Of a stretch of 50,986 nt of DNA, positions 34,438 through 42,555 are shown one piece after another. The position numbers were made by a program, and so were the translations under genes. The notes beneath the pieces are model-generated. The model saw only the letters and a list, made by a program, of their open reading frames with translations. It ran no database searches and was not told the DNA's origin. Within the stretch, counting starts at the first letter, position 1. Each line of letters opens with the position of its first letter. Origin of the DNA: Cloacimonetes bacterium UBA3900 (lineage in GTDB: Bacteria; Cloacimonadota; Cloacimonadia; Cloacimonadales; Cloacimonadaceae); NCBI GenBank assembly GCA_002391675.1, contig DGFM01000007.1, positions 26,018 to 77,003 of the forward strand, written 5' to 3'.

Positions 34438-35279
34438 TATTATGAGATGTAGGGCCAGCGGCAGCTGGCCCTACAATCCGTGAACATCCGTGTTCATCCG
34501 TGGACTTTCTTCTTTAAAATTCGTGTTAATTCGTGTGCATTCGTGGGAAGATTAAACATCAAGCTGCGCTTGATTGCGGCGCTTTGGCAAGCGACCATAC
34601 AAGGTCGGTCCGGCGACCGACCCTACATCCGCCATCCGTGAACATTCGTGTACATTCGTGGACAAAAGAAAAGGCTGTAGAGCCGTGCGTATTGCATACA
34701 CAACGACCTGCATCTCAACAACTTGCGCAGCCGCTCACAACTCACTACTCACTACTCACAACTGCGACGAAGTCGCCACTCCCTCTCTCCCTCTTGCCGG
34801 CACGGCCGCCCTGTACGGGCGCTTGCCAAAGCGCCGATGTTACTGAGTCGCTTCGCAAGCTTCAGGGATGGGTGTCCTATGTATGGTCGCTTGCCATAGC
34901 GACCCTTGTAGCCGGAGCTTGCCAAAGCGCCGCATGCAGCTTTGCTGCAGTAAAAAGGAAGCTTCATCCCGGCCTGACTCCATGCTACAAAATACGCGCA
35001 GCTACCCCAATAGCAAAGCTGCCCTCTCTCACTCTCTTGCCGACTGCGTCGGCCATATCCCTGAAGCTTGCGAAGCGACTTACAAGATCGGCGCTCCAGG
35101 CGAGCGCCCGTACAGGGCCAGCGGCAGCTGGCCCCACAATCCGTGCACATCCGTGTTTATCCGTGGACTTTCTTCTTTAAAATTCGTGTTAATTCGTGTG
35201 CATTCGTGGGAAGATTAAACATCAAGCTGCGCTTGATTGCGGCGCTTTGGCAAGCTCCGGCTACCGCCGCCTACAGAGA
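34438..35279. repeat. REP/hairpin mosaic with duplicated 142-bp segment
   Basis: GTAGGGCCAGC with loop GGCA and GCTGGCCCTAC (34449-34474) opens the block. CCGTG and TTCGTG words at 10-bp spacing follow, then ATCAAGC-tgc-GCTTGAT, GGTCGGTC/GACCGACC, CTCACTACTCACAACT runs and GCGAC-gaa-GTCGC. A plus-oriented REP core lies at 34908-34933, with GCCGAC-tgc-GTCGGC and GGCGCTC/GAGCGCC further on. A minus-oriented REP core at 35239-35264 closes the block. Positions 34451-34592 recur at 35114-35255. No gene is called in these 840 bp. Confidence 0.82.
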
Positions 35280-35319
35280 CAAAAAAAGGATTTAGCGGAT
35301 TTTAAAATCCGCTAAATCC
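35280..35319 (-). terminator. Terminator of the minus-strand 630-aa protein gene
   Basis: A perfect 32-bp palindrome (16-bp arms, GGATTTAGCGGATTTT, 35288-35319) is followed on the minus strand by seven T residues. It lies 36 bp beyond the stop codon of the gene at 35356. Confidence 0.85.
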
Positions 35320-35355
35320 ATACAGGTGTTTATTATGAAGAGTAAGCTAAGATAG

Positions 35356-37248
35356 TTATTTGGTCAAAACCACCCTGCGGGTATTACTCTTTCCTCCCGC
35401 AGCAAATCTGATCAGATAGACGCCGCTGCTGAGCTGAGGCTCCCAGGTGTATCTGTTAAAACCACTGGCCTGATTGCGCAGGCTAATCTGATCCACAAGC
35501 TGACCTCTGAGGTTGTAGACTTCAAAGCTTACGTCTGAGCTGTTCTCCAGATAGTATTCCAGCTGCGTGCTGGGATTGAAAGGATTGGGGAAACAGCGTG
35601 TAAAGCCGGTCTTAAGCGGGATGTCCGGGCTGTGGTTTCCACCCGCATTCAGGCTCACCTGCGCCATTGCCGGGCCATGCAGCTCGACGGCGCCCGCAAA
35701 AGACACATCCTGCAGCCAATAGTAGTAAAGGCCATCATCATAGAGACTTTTGTCCTCAAAGTAATAAGATGCGCCCTGAGAGCTGTTTGCAGCCGGAATA
35801 AGCTCCGATACGATATTGGCCTGCGCTGCATCCGGCTCAACCGATCTCAGGATGTAAAAGCCGAGGTTGTTGGTCTCAGTTTGCGTCTCCCACTGCAGCG
35901 TCACACTGTCAAAACCATTGAAAACGGCATTGAAATAGCTCAAGGTGACGGGGAGGGTTTTGGGATCAATATAACCCTCAGTCAAGATAGTGTCATCATG
36001 GTTAAATAAACCAGTGTAATCTGTAACATGCAGTGGCCTGAAGTCGGGACAAAGATTCAACATTACGGGGTTGGTGTTGGTAATGTTGCGCACAGTGTTC
36101 GCGGTAGGGGTAGTGTCAAAACAGCCACTAAATTGACGTTCCGAAGTTGTAGCACTGAAAATGTAATCTGCTCCGCTGGAATACTCGGCATTATTGAGCT
36201 GGATGGCACCTTTGTTTATTATGCGGCCACTTTTCTCTGAAGATATACCCTGAGGGTGAGCAGTTTTAATCGTAGCTCCAGGCTCCAAGATAAACTTGGA
36301 TGCTGCCAATATGCCGGTCTCATTTGATTTAATGATGTGAGTCCCCGTATTGAGCGTGGAACCACTTTTCACCGTGACATTGGGGCGCTCATTATATGGG
36401 TTGTTTCTACCTCTCAGTTCAATCTGTTTGGACAGTGTGAGCGTGTGTCCGCTTTCAACGGTCATATTATAAATGGGTTGAGGCATATTTACTCCGGTAA
36501 CCTGATCTGTCTCGCCAATGAAATAATAGCTAATTGGAGCTGTATCGTAGCCTCCGGTGAGATTGAAAGCTGCATCCCAACCTCCGGCATTGGCAATGCT
36601 AAGCCGGTAATCACCGGCCGTGGCCCCTCCCGCTTCAGTTTGCATCCTACCAGGACCCTGTATTATTCCACCTTCGCGGGAAATAATTGAAGCCTCATAT
36701 CCAAAACGAAAACGACCATTAACATTGATGGTGCCATAATTGTCCAAGTGACCCCCGGTCTGGTTTCCAGATCCCGTTTCCACATAAAATTCGGAGGCAT
36801 CGTCGGTATACGGCAGGTTAACGGTACCTTTGTTGATAAAAGTGGCATTATCCTCAATGAGGACACTATGAACGGTTACGGTGCCCGTGTTTGTTAAATT
36901 GAAAGTGCAACCTCCGTTGACGGTAAACCGTATATTTCGGTCAGGGTCGTCAGTGTTGGATATTATATTACCCGCAAGCGTGAAATTGTCTTTCAATATT
37001 GCAGTATTGCTGAGGTAGATATTCTTGGTGAAAGGTTGCTGTTGATTGGTCACAGCCGTGGTTGCATCAACCCAAGCTGCGCCATTGTAACGCTGCCAAC
37101 CTGCTGTGGCGGCAAAATTACCATGTAGCGTCATTCTGTTGTACCAATAGTCACCTTCACTTGGGTTTTCCGGGAAAACCGCATATACAGCACCTACCAT
37201 GGCCAACATGGCCACGATGAGCATCAAACTTTTTATAAAACTCTTCAT
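35356..37248 (-). CDS. Secreted beta-rich protein with C-terminal sorting tail
   Basis: A 630-residue exported protein. The start at 37248 has a CAGGAGAAAG ribosome site and a signal peptide (MKSFIKSLMLIVAMLAMVGA); the frame is open 70 codons further upstream without such features. Residues about 40-420 are a run of short Asn/Gly/Thr-rich strands with sequences such as LTLSKQIEL, TVKSGSTLNTGTHIIKS and IINKGAIQLNN, as in beta-helix surface proteins. A region like those preceding many sorting tails follows (LPVTLSYFNAVFNGFDSVTL, about 430-530), then the tail NPFNPSTQLEYYL and YNLRGQLVDQI. No catalytic motif is recognised. The domain set differs from that of the giant proteins, but the tail is the same type. 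Confidence 0.85.
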   Translation of the reverse strand: MKSFIKSLMLIVAMLAMVGAVYAVFPENPSEGDYWYNRMTLHGNFAATAGWQRYNGAAWVDATTAVTNQQQPFTKNIYLSNTAILKDNFTLAGNIISNTDDPDRNIRFTVNGGCTFNLTNTGTVTVHSVLIEDNATFINKGTVNLPYTDDASEFYVETGSGNQTGGHLDNYGTINVNGRFRFGYEASIISREGGIIQGPGRMQTEAGGATAGDYRLSIANAGGWDAAFNLTGGYDTAPISYYFIGETDQVTGVNMPQPIYNMTVESGHTLTLSKQIELRGRNNPYNERPNVTVKSGSTLNTGTHIIKSNETGILAASKFILEPGATIKTAHPQGISSEKSGRIINKGAIQLNNAEYSSGADYIFSATTSERQFSGCFDTTPTANTVRNITNTNPVMLNLCPDFRPLHVTDYTGLFNHDDTILTEGYIDPKTLPVTLSYFNAVFNGFDSVTLQWETQTETNNLGFYILRSVEPDAAQANIVSELIPAANSSQGASYYFEDKSLYDDGLYYYWLQDVSFAGAVELHGPAMAQVSLNAGGNHSPDIPLKTGFTRCFPNPFNPSTQLEYYLENSSDVSFEVYNLRGQLVDQISLRNQASGFNRYTWEPQLSSGVYLIRFAAGGKSNTRRVVLTK

Positions 37249-37319
37249 AACTTTCTCCTGTATTTTGTTGTTTGTTTTTAAAGCATAAGCACCGAAATGG
37301 CTTCTGCTCGGTTTGCCCC

Positions 37320-37335
37320 TGCCTGCCGGCAGGCA
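37320..37335. repeat. 16-bp perfect palindrome upstream of the 630-aa protein gene
   Basis: TGCCTGCCGGCAGGCA lies about 72 bp before the start codon, between the proposed promoter and the gene. It may be a dispersed palindromic repeat or act in the leader RNA. Only one copy occurs in the window. Confidence 0.5.
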
Positions 37336-37417
37336 ACCAACTTGTTGGCTCCAAAGCGCAGATACAGGGACAAAGCTCTTGTTAATTGGTTGATAAAGCA
37401 GATATTTGCCAGTATTA

Positions 37418-37445
37418 AAATTACATACACCCGCGCAATTATCAA
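37418..37445 (-). promoter_or_regulatory. Possible promoter of the 630-aa protein gene
   Basis: On the minus strand TTGATA (37445-37440) and TAATTT (37423-37418) are 16 bp apart, giving a leader of about 165 nt. Moderate consensus match; the surrounding DNA is AT-rich. Confidence 0.35.
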
Positions 37446-37555
37446 CCACAGCCAGCATTTTGTATACCCTTTTTATGTCAATGCCTTTTTTGATATATGT
37501 GGGATTATTAACAATTTCATGATTGGCATAATGTTGAAATGGTTGCTATTGGTCT

Positions 37556-38050
37556 GTCGGTAGGGGCGCAGGCGGCTTCGCCGCAGTTGTTAGTTGCCAG
37601 TTGTTAGTTGTTAGTGCTGCACAAGTGATTGGGATACGGGTGGTTGTGGCGTGTACGGGCGCTTGCCTGGCGACTTCGTCGCAGTTGTTAGTTGCCAGTT
37701 GTTAGTTGTTAGTTAAACAGCTGGGAGACAGTGGGTTAGCACTTGTGCCATATCCGTGAACATCCGTGTTCATCCGTGGACTTTCTTCATTATCATTCGT
37801 GAAAATTTGTGTAATCAGGGGAAAGAAATAAAAGCTCCAGAGCAGTGCGTATTTCCACCACATCCACCCGCATCTCCACCACTTGCGCCAGCCGCTCTCC
37901 CTCCCTCCCTCTCTCCCTCCCTCCCTCTCCGACAGGTTCGTGTACATTCGTGGAAAAATCTTACCGACTGCGTCGGCTATATCCCTGAAGCTTGCGAAGC
38001 GACTCTGGAACATCGGCGCTTTGGCAAGCGCCCGTACATCCCCATTCGTG
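37556..38050. repeat. Hairpin and simple-repeat mosaic upstream of structured element copy 2
   Basis: Two blocks of TTGTTAGTTGCCAGTTG-type repeats (about 37588-37612 and 37685-37712) flank GCGAC-ttc-GTCGC and a GATACGGGTGGTTGTGG element shared with the RAYT arrays. CCGTG words at 10-bp spacing follow (about 37752-37780), then a pyrimidine tract (about 37893-37930). GCCGAC-like and AGCTT-gcg-AAGC hairpins and GGCGCTT with loop TGGC and AAGCGCC close the block. No gene is supported here. Confidence 0.75.
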
Positions 38051-38340
38051 GAAAAACTGTTTCCCAAAAACCGATGTCCGAATCAACCTTTGACTTTTGC
38101 CCCGGCTTACCCCACCCTCGGGTTTCCTCGGCGCCCGAATGCGTAACCCTTGGGTTTTCTTTGGGTTACTTGTGGATCCCAAAGGAGACCCATAGGAGGG
38201 CCTAAGGGAGGCCGCATGAAATCGACGTTTTAGCGGGCGGAATTGCTTTCGCAAAACCAGAGTGGAAGTCAAATATTTCAGAGAGGCCTGCCGGAGCGGG
38301 TGCCGGAGCCCGGGCACGAATGCCTACCAAATCGGTAGGA
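38051..38340. repeat. 290-bp dispersed structured element, copy 2
   Basis: It aligns ungapped with 5941-6230. The outer stem is shorter, TTTGACTT (38089-38096) with AAGTCAAA (38266-38273). TGTGG (38171-38175) pairs with CCATA (38190-38194), where copy 1 has CCACA, so a G-C pair becomes G-U. GGCCT and AGGCC (38199-38213) form a stem that is only partly kept in copy 1. The 3' hairpin is CCTACC, loop AAATC, GGTAGG. It ends 60 bp from the folC stop codon. Confidence 0.65.
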
Positions 38341-38402
38341 GATAGCTCATGGGAAGCCGCTGTTTCCCGAGGTGTATTCAAAAGCTCTTTGGGTGCGGCT
38401 GT

Positions 38403-39680
38403 TTACTTTTCAAAGAGGTGATTCAGCACTTCGCCCACGGTAAAGAGCGAGCCGCCGCACACCAGGACGTCGTCGTCCCGCATATCCCGGCGTGCCATCT
38501 CGTAAGCTTCTGCCACGGAGGGAGCGCTGCTCACTTTCACGGGGTATTTGCCGATTTCGGAGACGAGGTCTTCAACCGTGGCTGCGCGGTCGGATTGGTT
38601 TTTGGCCACATAGACGTGGGAGGCGCGGCTGCAGATCAGCTCTATCATGCCGCTGAAATCTTTATCTGCCAAAATGGAGATCATAAAGCGGGGTTTTACA
38701 TTCGGAAAGACTCTGTCCAGCGTATCCACCAAAGCCTTCATGCCTTCCATATTGTGTGCTCCATCCAAAATGATGGGCGGTTTACTGCTGAGCACCTGCA
38801 TTCTGCCGCGCCAATTGATATGGTCGATGGCATGGCGCACTGACTCTTCCTTCACCTCAAATCCCTTGATTTGGCTGTAGAGGATAAAGCAGGCGAGGGC
38901 CGTGGAGATATTGGTGACCTGGTGATCGCCCAGGAGGTTGGCGTGCAGGCCCTTGAACTGGTAATCCCGGAAGGCAAAATCGAAGGTGATGCCGCCGATA
39001 TCGCTGGCTTGGGATTTGCCGATGATATCCACGCCGTATCTATAGGTGGGCACCTTTTTCTGCTCGGCCACCTGCAGGATCACGTCCAGAGCAGGCGGTA
39101 CGATCTTGCCCAAGACCAGGCTGATGCCGCTTTTGATGATGCCGGCTTTTTCTGCTGCGATGAGTTTGACGCTGTTGCCCAAGGTTTTGATGTGGTCCAG
39201 GCCGATGGTGGTGATGGCTGCCACCTCAGGAGTGAAAACGTTTGTGGCATCCAGCCTGCCACCCAGACCCACCTCGAAGATGCTTACATCCACGGGTTTT
39301 TGTGCAAACTGAATGAAGGCCAGCGCGGTGCTGATCTCAAAGAAAGAGGCTTGATACTTGTCAAAGAGCGGCTGATATTGGAGAAAGAGGTCCAGCAGCG
39401 TCTGTATCTCAGGCTCTTTGCCGTCTATGCGGAAGCGTTCTTTGTAGTTGATCAGGTGTGGCGAGGTGTTGAGGCCGGTGGAAAAGCCATGCGCCAGGCA
39501 GAGTGCTTCCAGGGTGGCGCAGACGCTTCCCTTGCCGTTGGTACCGCCCACATGAAAGCCGGAAAGCTTGTTTTGAGGCGAACCCAGCTCAGCTGCCAGC
39601 TCCACAATCCTGTCCAAACTCAGCTTGATATTGGCAGAATACCTCCGGTAGATGAGGTCTAAAAACTCACGATATTCCAT
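38403..39680 (-). CDS. Bifunctional folylpolyglutamate/dihydrofolate synthase FolC
   Basis: A Mur-ligase-family ATP-dependent enzyme that adds glutamate to folates (and, in bifunctional forms, to dihydropteroate). VGGTNGKGSVCATLEA is the P-loop, followed by NTSPHLINYKERFRI. FEVGLGGRLDATNVF, TTIGLDH and ILDGAHNMEGM complete the family set. The start at 39680 (MEYREFLDLI) follows GGGAG; an in-frame ATG at 39701 would add seven residues. About 425 residues, normal length. It joins folB and folK of the 12-kb operon in the folate pathway. Confidence 0.93.
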   Translation of the reverse strand: MEYREFLDLIYRRYSANIKLSLDRIVELAAELGSPQNKLSGFHVGGTNGKGSVCATLEALCLAHGFSTGLNTSPHLINYKERFRIDGKEPEIQTLLDLFLQYQPLFDKYQASFFEISTALAFIQFAQKPVDVSIFEVGLGGRLDATNVFTPEVAAITTIGLDHIKTLGNSVKLIAAEKAGIIKSGISLVLGKIVPPALDVILQVAEQKKVPTYRYGVDIIGKSQASDIGGITFDFAFRDYQFKGLHANLLGDHQVTNISTALACFILYSQIKGFEVKEESVRHAIDHINWRGRMQVLSSKPPIILDGAHNMEGMKALVDTLDRVFPNVKPRFMISILADKDFSGMIELICSRASHVYVAKNQSDRAATVEDLVSEIGKYPVKVSSAPSVAEAYEMARRDMRDDDVLVCGGSLFTVGEVLNHLFEK

Positions 39681-39735
39681 CACCGGCTCCCAAGCGGCCA
39701 TCTAATGGTTGAAATGGTGCAGAGCGGAGTATGCT

Positions 39736-40404
39736 TTAAAAGTTGAAGTCGTCGACGATGTTTTGGTTTTGGAAAGCATCGGGGAAGAGCTGGCGTCTGA
39801 AGTGGTTTGTATCTGCTTTGCGCTTGGCAAAAGCATCTTTGTCACTCTTCCACATATTGATGTAATCCATCACACACTGGTATTTGCGCTCTCCATCGGA
39901 CTTGGTCTGTTGGTCGATATAATCCAGGTCATCCACCATGTAGTTCTGCAAGAGCGAGGGGCTCATGTTTTCGTAGAAAGCTTTGTCGAGGAAGTGTTTG
40001 TTGTGTCTGATCAGCTCTGGGCAGAGCACGATCACGCCGGTGTGTATCCTGGATTCGCCGGTCTCTAAGAAGTCTTCGACAAATTTGCCATAGACGATGT
40101 AGTCTTGTTTGTTTTTGTCTTGCTCGGGGCAGAACAGTTTTTCCGGGAGGTAGACGTTTTTGGGGTCTTGTTTCTTTTTGGTGCGGGTCAAGAGGTTGAG
40201 ATCACCGCCAAAGTCTGCACGGGTATCGGCCACATAGTCCGAAGTGGCTACCCAGATGACTTTCATATTGTTGGTGCAGTCGTCGATATTCTTTTCGGTA
40301 TCGAGGTTAAAAAAGTGTGGCAGGGCCAAGATAAAGATCAGGCCCACGAAGAGTATGGCACTCAGTATCCAGTATACTGATATTCCTTTGTTGTTAAGCA
40401 ACAT
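39736..40404 (-). CDS. Pilin-like single-pass protein without the +5 glutamate
   Basis: A 222-residue protein of unknown function. The N-terminus reads MLLNNKG then ISVYWILSAILFVGLIFILALP, which has the layout of a type IV pilin or pseudopilin (short basic leader, Gly, 20-residue hydrophobic helix, ALP). But the residue at +5 after Gly is Trp rather than Glu, so processing by a prepilin peptidase is uncertain. A soluble domain follows with an ATSDYVADTRADFGGDLNLL helix and LFCPEQDKNKQDYIVYGKF, which resembles the Cys-Pro strand of pseudopilins. A good CAGGAG site precedes the start. It could equally be a simple membrane-anchored protein. Confidence 0.55.
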   Translation of the reverse strand: MLLNNKGISVYWILSAILFVGLIFILALPHFFNLDTEKNIDDCTNNMKVIWVATSDYVADTRADFGGDLNLLTRTKKKQDPKNVYLPEKLFCPEQDKNKQDYIVYGKFVEDFLETGESRIHTGVIVLCPELIRHNKHFLDKAFYENMSPSLLQNYMVDDLDYIDQQTKSDGERKYQCVMDYINMWKSDKDAFAKRKADTNHFRRQLFPDAFQNQNIVDDFNF

Positions 40405-40460
40405 GAGTCACTCCTGAATTCATATTATTCATAAACCTTTTTCCAGACGGGCATATCCCG

Positions 40461-40982
40461 TCAAGTCTTTTTTATCGGTCCCATGATTTTAGTGATGTAA
40501 TTGTGGGTCTCCGGGATGTCTGAAAACATCATTCTATAATCCTTTGCAGGTTCTATAGAGATGGCGGCAACGCGCCTTGAAACATTGGTCTCACCCCAGT
40601 TGTAAGCTGCCAGCGCCAGGCTCCAATTTCCATTGAAGCGCTCAAGCAGATATTTGACATACTTGGCGGAGAGATTGAGGTTGTAAAAGGGGATAAAGAG
40701 CAGTCCGCGGCGGTGTTTTTCGTGGATGTAGAAGGCGGTGGATTCCTTGATCTGGCCCAGGCCTATGGCATTCTTGGGCGAGATGGCAAAGCTGCGGAAA
40801 GAGCTCTCCGTGCGGATCAAGCGGTAAAACATCAGGGGATTGATCCCGTGAATCACCGCCATGCCAAAGCTCATCAGCCTCACCGAAATGGGATTGTAGA
40901 CCAAGGCTATCAGGATCAAGATGCCAAAAGCGATCTTGACCCACCAGCTCATACGCTTCTTCTTGCTTCCCTTTTTGGCCAT
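40461..40982 (-). CDS. Membrane-anchored lytic transglycosylase (SLT domain)
   Basis: A 173-residue murein-cleaving enzyme. A lysine-rich start and one transmembrane helix (about 13-31) are followed by a small SLT domain. The catalytic glutamate is probably Glu59 in RLIRTESSF, followed by SPKNAIGLGQI and LALAAYNWGETNV, the usual GLxQ and AYNxG motifs. The start at 40982 (MAKKGSKKKRM) was preferred over an in-frame ATG at 41006, because it directly precedes the lysine-rich leader; neither has a strong ribosome site. Small size suggests housekeeping or envelope-assembly remodelling. It lies between the rubrerythrin-like and pilin-like genes on the same strand. Confidence 0.88.
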   Translation of the reverse strand: MAKKGSKKKRMSWWVKIAFGILILIALVYNPISVRLMSFGMAVIHGINPLMFYRLIRTESSFRSFAISPKNAIGLGQIKESTAFYIHEKHRRGLLFIPFYNLNLSAKYVKYLLERFNGNWSLALAAYNWGETNVSRRVAAISIEPAKDYRMMFSDIPETHNYITKIMGPIKKT

Positions 40983-41025
40983 TGCCTTCAATTCCACAGC
41001 TGCCACAGCCGCTGAAAATCGCAGC

Positions 41026-41508
41026 TTACAGCTTCTTCATGATGTCGCTGAGCAGCAATACGTGTGAGATTTCTTCCTGGATGACGCGGCGCAGAACCTG
41101 TCTGGCGCGCTCGTCTCTGATGCCGTCGTTGATGGCGTGAAAGTAGAGCAGCGTGTCTTTTTCAAAGGTGATGGCGTTTTGGATCACTTCCATCACGTCT
41201 TTTGCTGCGGTGGCTTTTTGGATGGCGGAGTCGGGGTCGTTGAAGATGCGCCCCGCCACGATGGTATTGAGGTAGCTGGCAATCATCTCCCAATCGCCGG
41301 AAAGCTCCAGCTCGTCCATATCCAGCTCTTCGCGCAGAGCCAGGAAGGTCTTTTCGTGATCCAGCTCTGCATCACGCAGGAAGGTGAGCAGCTCCAGGCT
41401 CTTGCTATCCAGGTCTTTGCGTTTGGTGGCTTCGTCGTAGTAGGCATAGCCGTTGCGCTCGATCTGCACGGCCATCTCCACTATTTCGTTTACTGAAAAG
41501 GCAGCCAT
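41026..41508 (-). CDS. Rubrerythrin-like ferritin-superfamily protein
   Basis: A 160-residue four-helix protein with diiron ligand motifs: Glu17 (QIERNGYAYY), Glu48 and His51 (DAELDHE), a Glu in the third helix (ITFEKDTLLYF) and a final EEISH. There is no C-terminal rubredoxin domain, so it is an erythrin/ferritin-like member. In anaerobes such proteins reduce peroxide or handle iron. A strong AAAGGAG site precedes the start. It is encoded alone among minus-strand envelope genes. Confidence 0.85.
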   Translation of the reverse strand: MAAFSVNEIVEMAVQIERNGYAYYDEATKRKDLDSKSLELLTFLRDAELDHEKTFLALREELDMDELELSGDWEMIASYLNTIVAGRIFNDPDSAIQKATAAKDVMEVIQNAITFEKDTLLYFHAINDGIRDERARQVLRRVIQEEISHVLLLSDIMKKL

Positions 41509-41642
41509 GGTAAACTCCTTTGGTACTTTTTAGATGTTTGCGAACCATTTTAGAGGCAATCAGCAGTATTGTCAAGAGCAATTTCGCATCTTGAACGCAA
41601 GCATTTGCCAGAGAAAGGCTTGGATTTGTGGAAGCGGCAATC

Positions 41643-42539
41643 TCAGGGCAGGCTGTAGCCTATCCCGAGGTTCAGCATCTGCCTCCACTGCAATTTATCC
41701 ACCTCTTCGATATCATACTTGAGGGCAAAATTGAGGTTGGCAACGAGGCACTTCCATATCTTGATGGTAAAATCGGTCTCCCAATTCACCTCCAGGGGTT
41801 GCTTGCCCCTTGTGGCCCATTCACGAAGTGGACGCCTGTCGAACGCCTGATACAGCTTCAAATCTGATCTGAGCCTGCCGTTGATCTTGTTGAATCTCTG
41901 CTTGTACTCGGCGGCCCACTCCACACCGAAGTCACGTTTTTGCACTTCATAGGTCACTACGAAGCCCCCAAAAAAATCCGGGTACTGGAATGTGTATTCA
42001 AACTTTTCATTTTTGATGCGATGCGTGGCGGTGAGACGCAGGTTGAGCTTTGTATCCGGCGTGTTGATCATCTCTCTTGCCAGGCCGTATCCAAACACAT
42101 CCTGGATATTGCAATCGCGCTTTCTTCTGCCGGCTTTTTCCTCACCCACAAGCAGGTTTTCGCTTCTATACAGATAGTAGGGGTCTACCCACTTCTTATT
42201 GATGATGAATTTGAGCATATGTTCCTGCTCCGACCTGTTGGCAAACATCTCCGGATGTGCCCATCTGAGCTGGTCTGATTCATCGCGATACCGCCTGTGC
42301 GTTTGGCCGAAACAGACGTTGCGGATGACTTTATACTCCAGCCAGCTGAAGGGTTGAAAAGCGGCGCTGCCTTTCAATTTGCCCGTCCAGCTGATACTGC
42401 CCAGCTTCTCGACATCCCAGTCGTTACCGCAGGCTCCCTCCGTGAAGAAGAGGCCGATATCAAGGTCTGCATCCATCTTCAGGCTGTGGCCAAAAGCCAG
42501 ACAGGGGAGAAGGAGGAATAGGAAACAAAGCCTTTTCAT
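41643..42539 (-). CDS. Outer-membrane beta-barrel-like protein, DUF3078-like (paralogue 1)
   Basis: A 298-residue protein with signal peptide (MKRLCFLFLLLPCLAFG) and alternating strands, ending LEVNWETDFTIKIWKCLVANLNF, ALKYDIEEVDKLQW and LNLGIGYSLP. The end pattern (VNWE, a YD turn, LQW/LQF, LGxGYxLP) recalls DUF3078 outer-membrane proteins; assignment is tentative. It is about 40 percent similar by eye to the next gene upstream, from which it is separated by 16 bp. No function is known. Confidence 0.6.
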   Translation of the reverse strand: MKRLCFLFLLLPCLAFGHSLKMDADLDIGLFFTEGACGNDWDVEKLGSISWTGKLKGSAAFQPFSWLEYKVIRNVCFGQTHRRYRDESDQLRWAHPEMFANRSEQEHMLKFIINKKWVDPYYLYRSENLLVGEEKAGRRKRDCNIQDVFGYGLAREMINTPDTKLNLRLTATHRIKNEKFEYTFQYPDFFGGFVVTYEVQKRDFGVEWAAEYKQRFNKINGRLRSDLKLYQAFDRRPLREWATRGKQPLEVNWETDFTIKIWKCLVANLNFALKYDIEEVDKLQWRQMLNLGIGYSLP

Positions 42540-42555
42540 GATTCATCTCTTTACT

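Noticed and set aside
35068..35295. Small reading frames in the 34.4-35.3 kb block
   Set aside because: They read through duplicated hairpins and periodic repeats and have no start signals.
35288..35319. 32-bp perfect palindrome considered as a recombination or replication-terminus site
   Set aside because: It is followed by seven T on the minus strand just after a minus-strand gene, so a terminator explains it fully.
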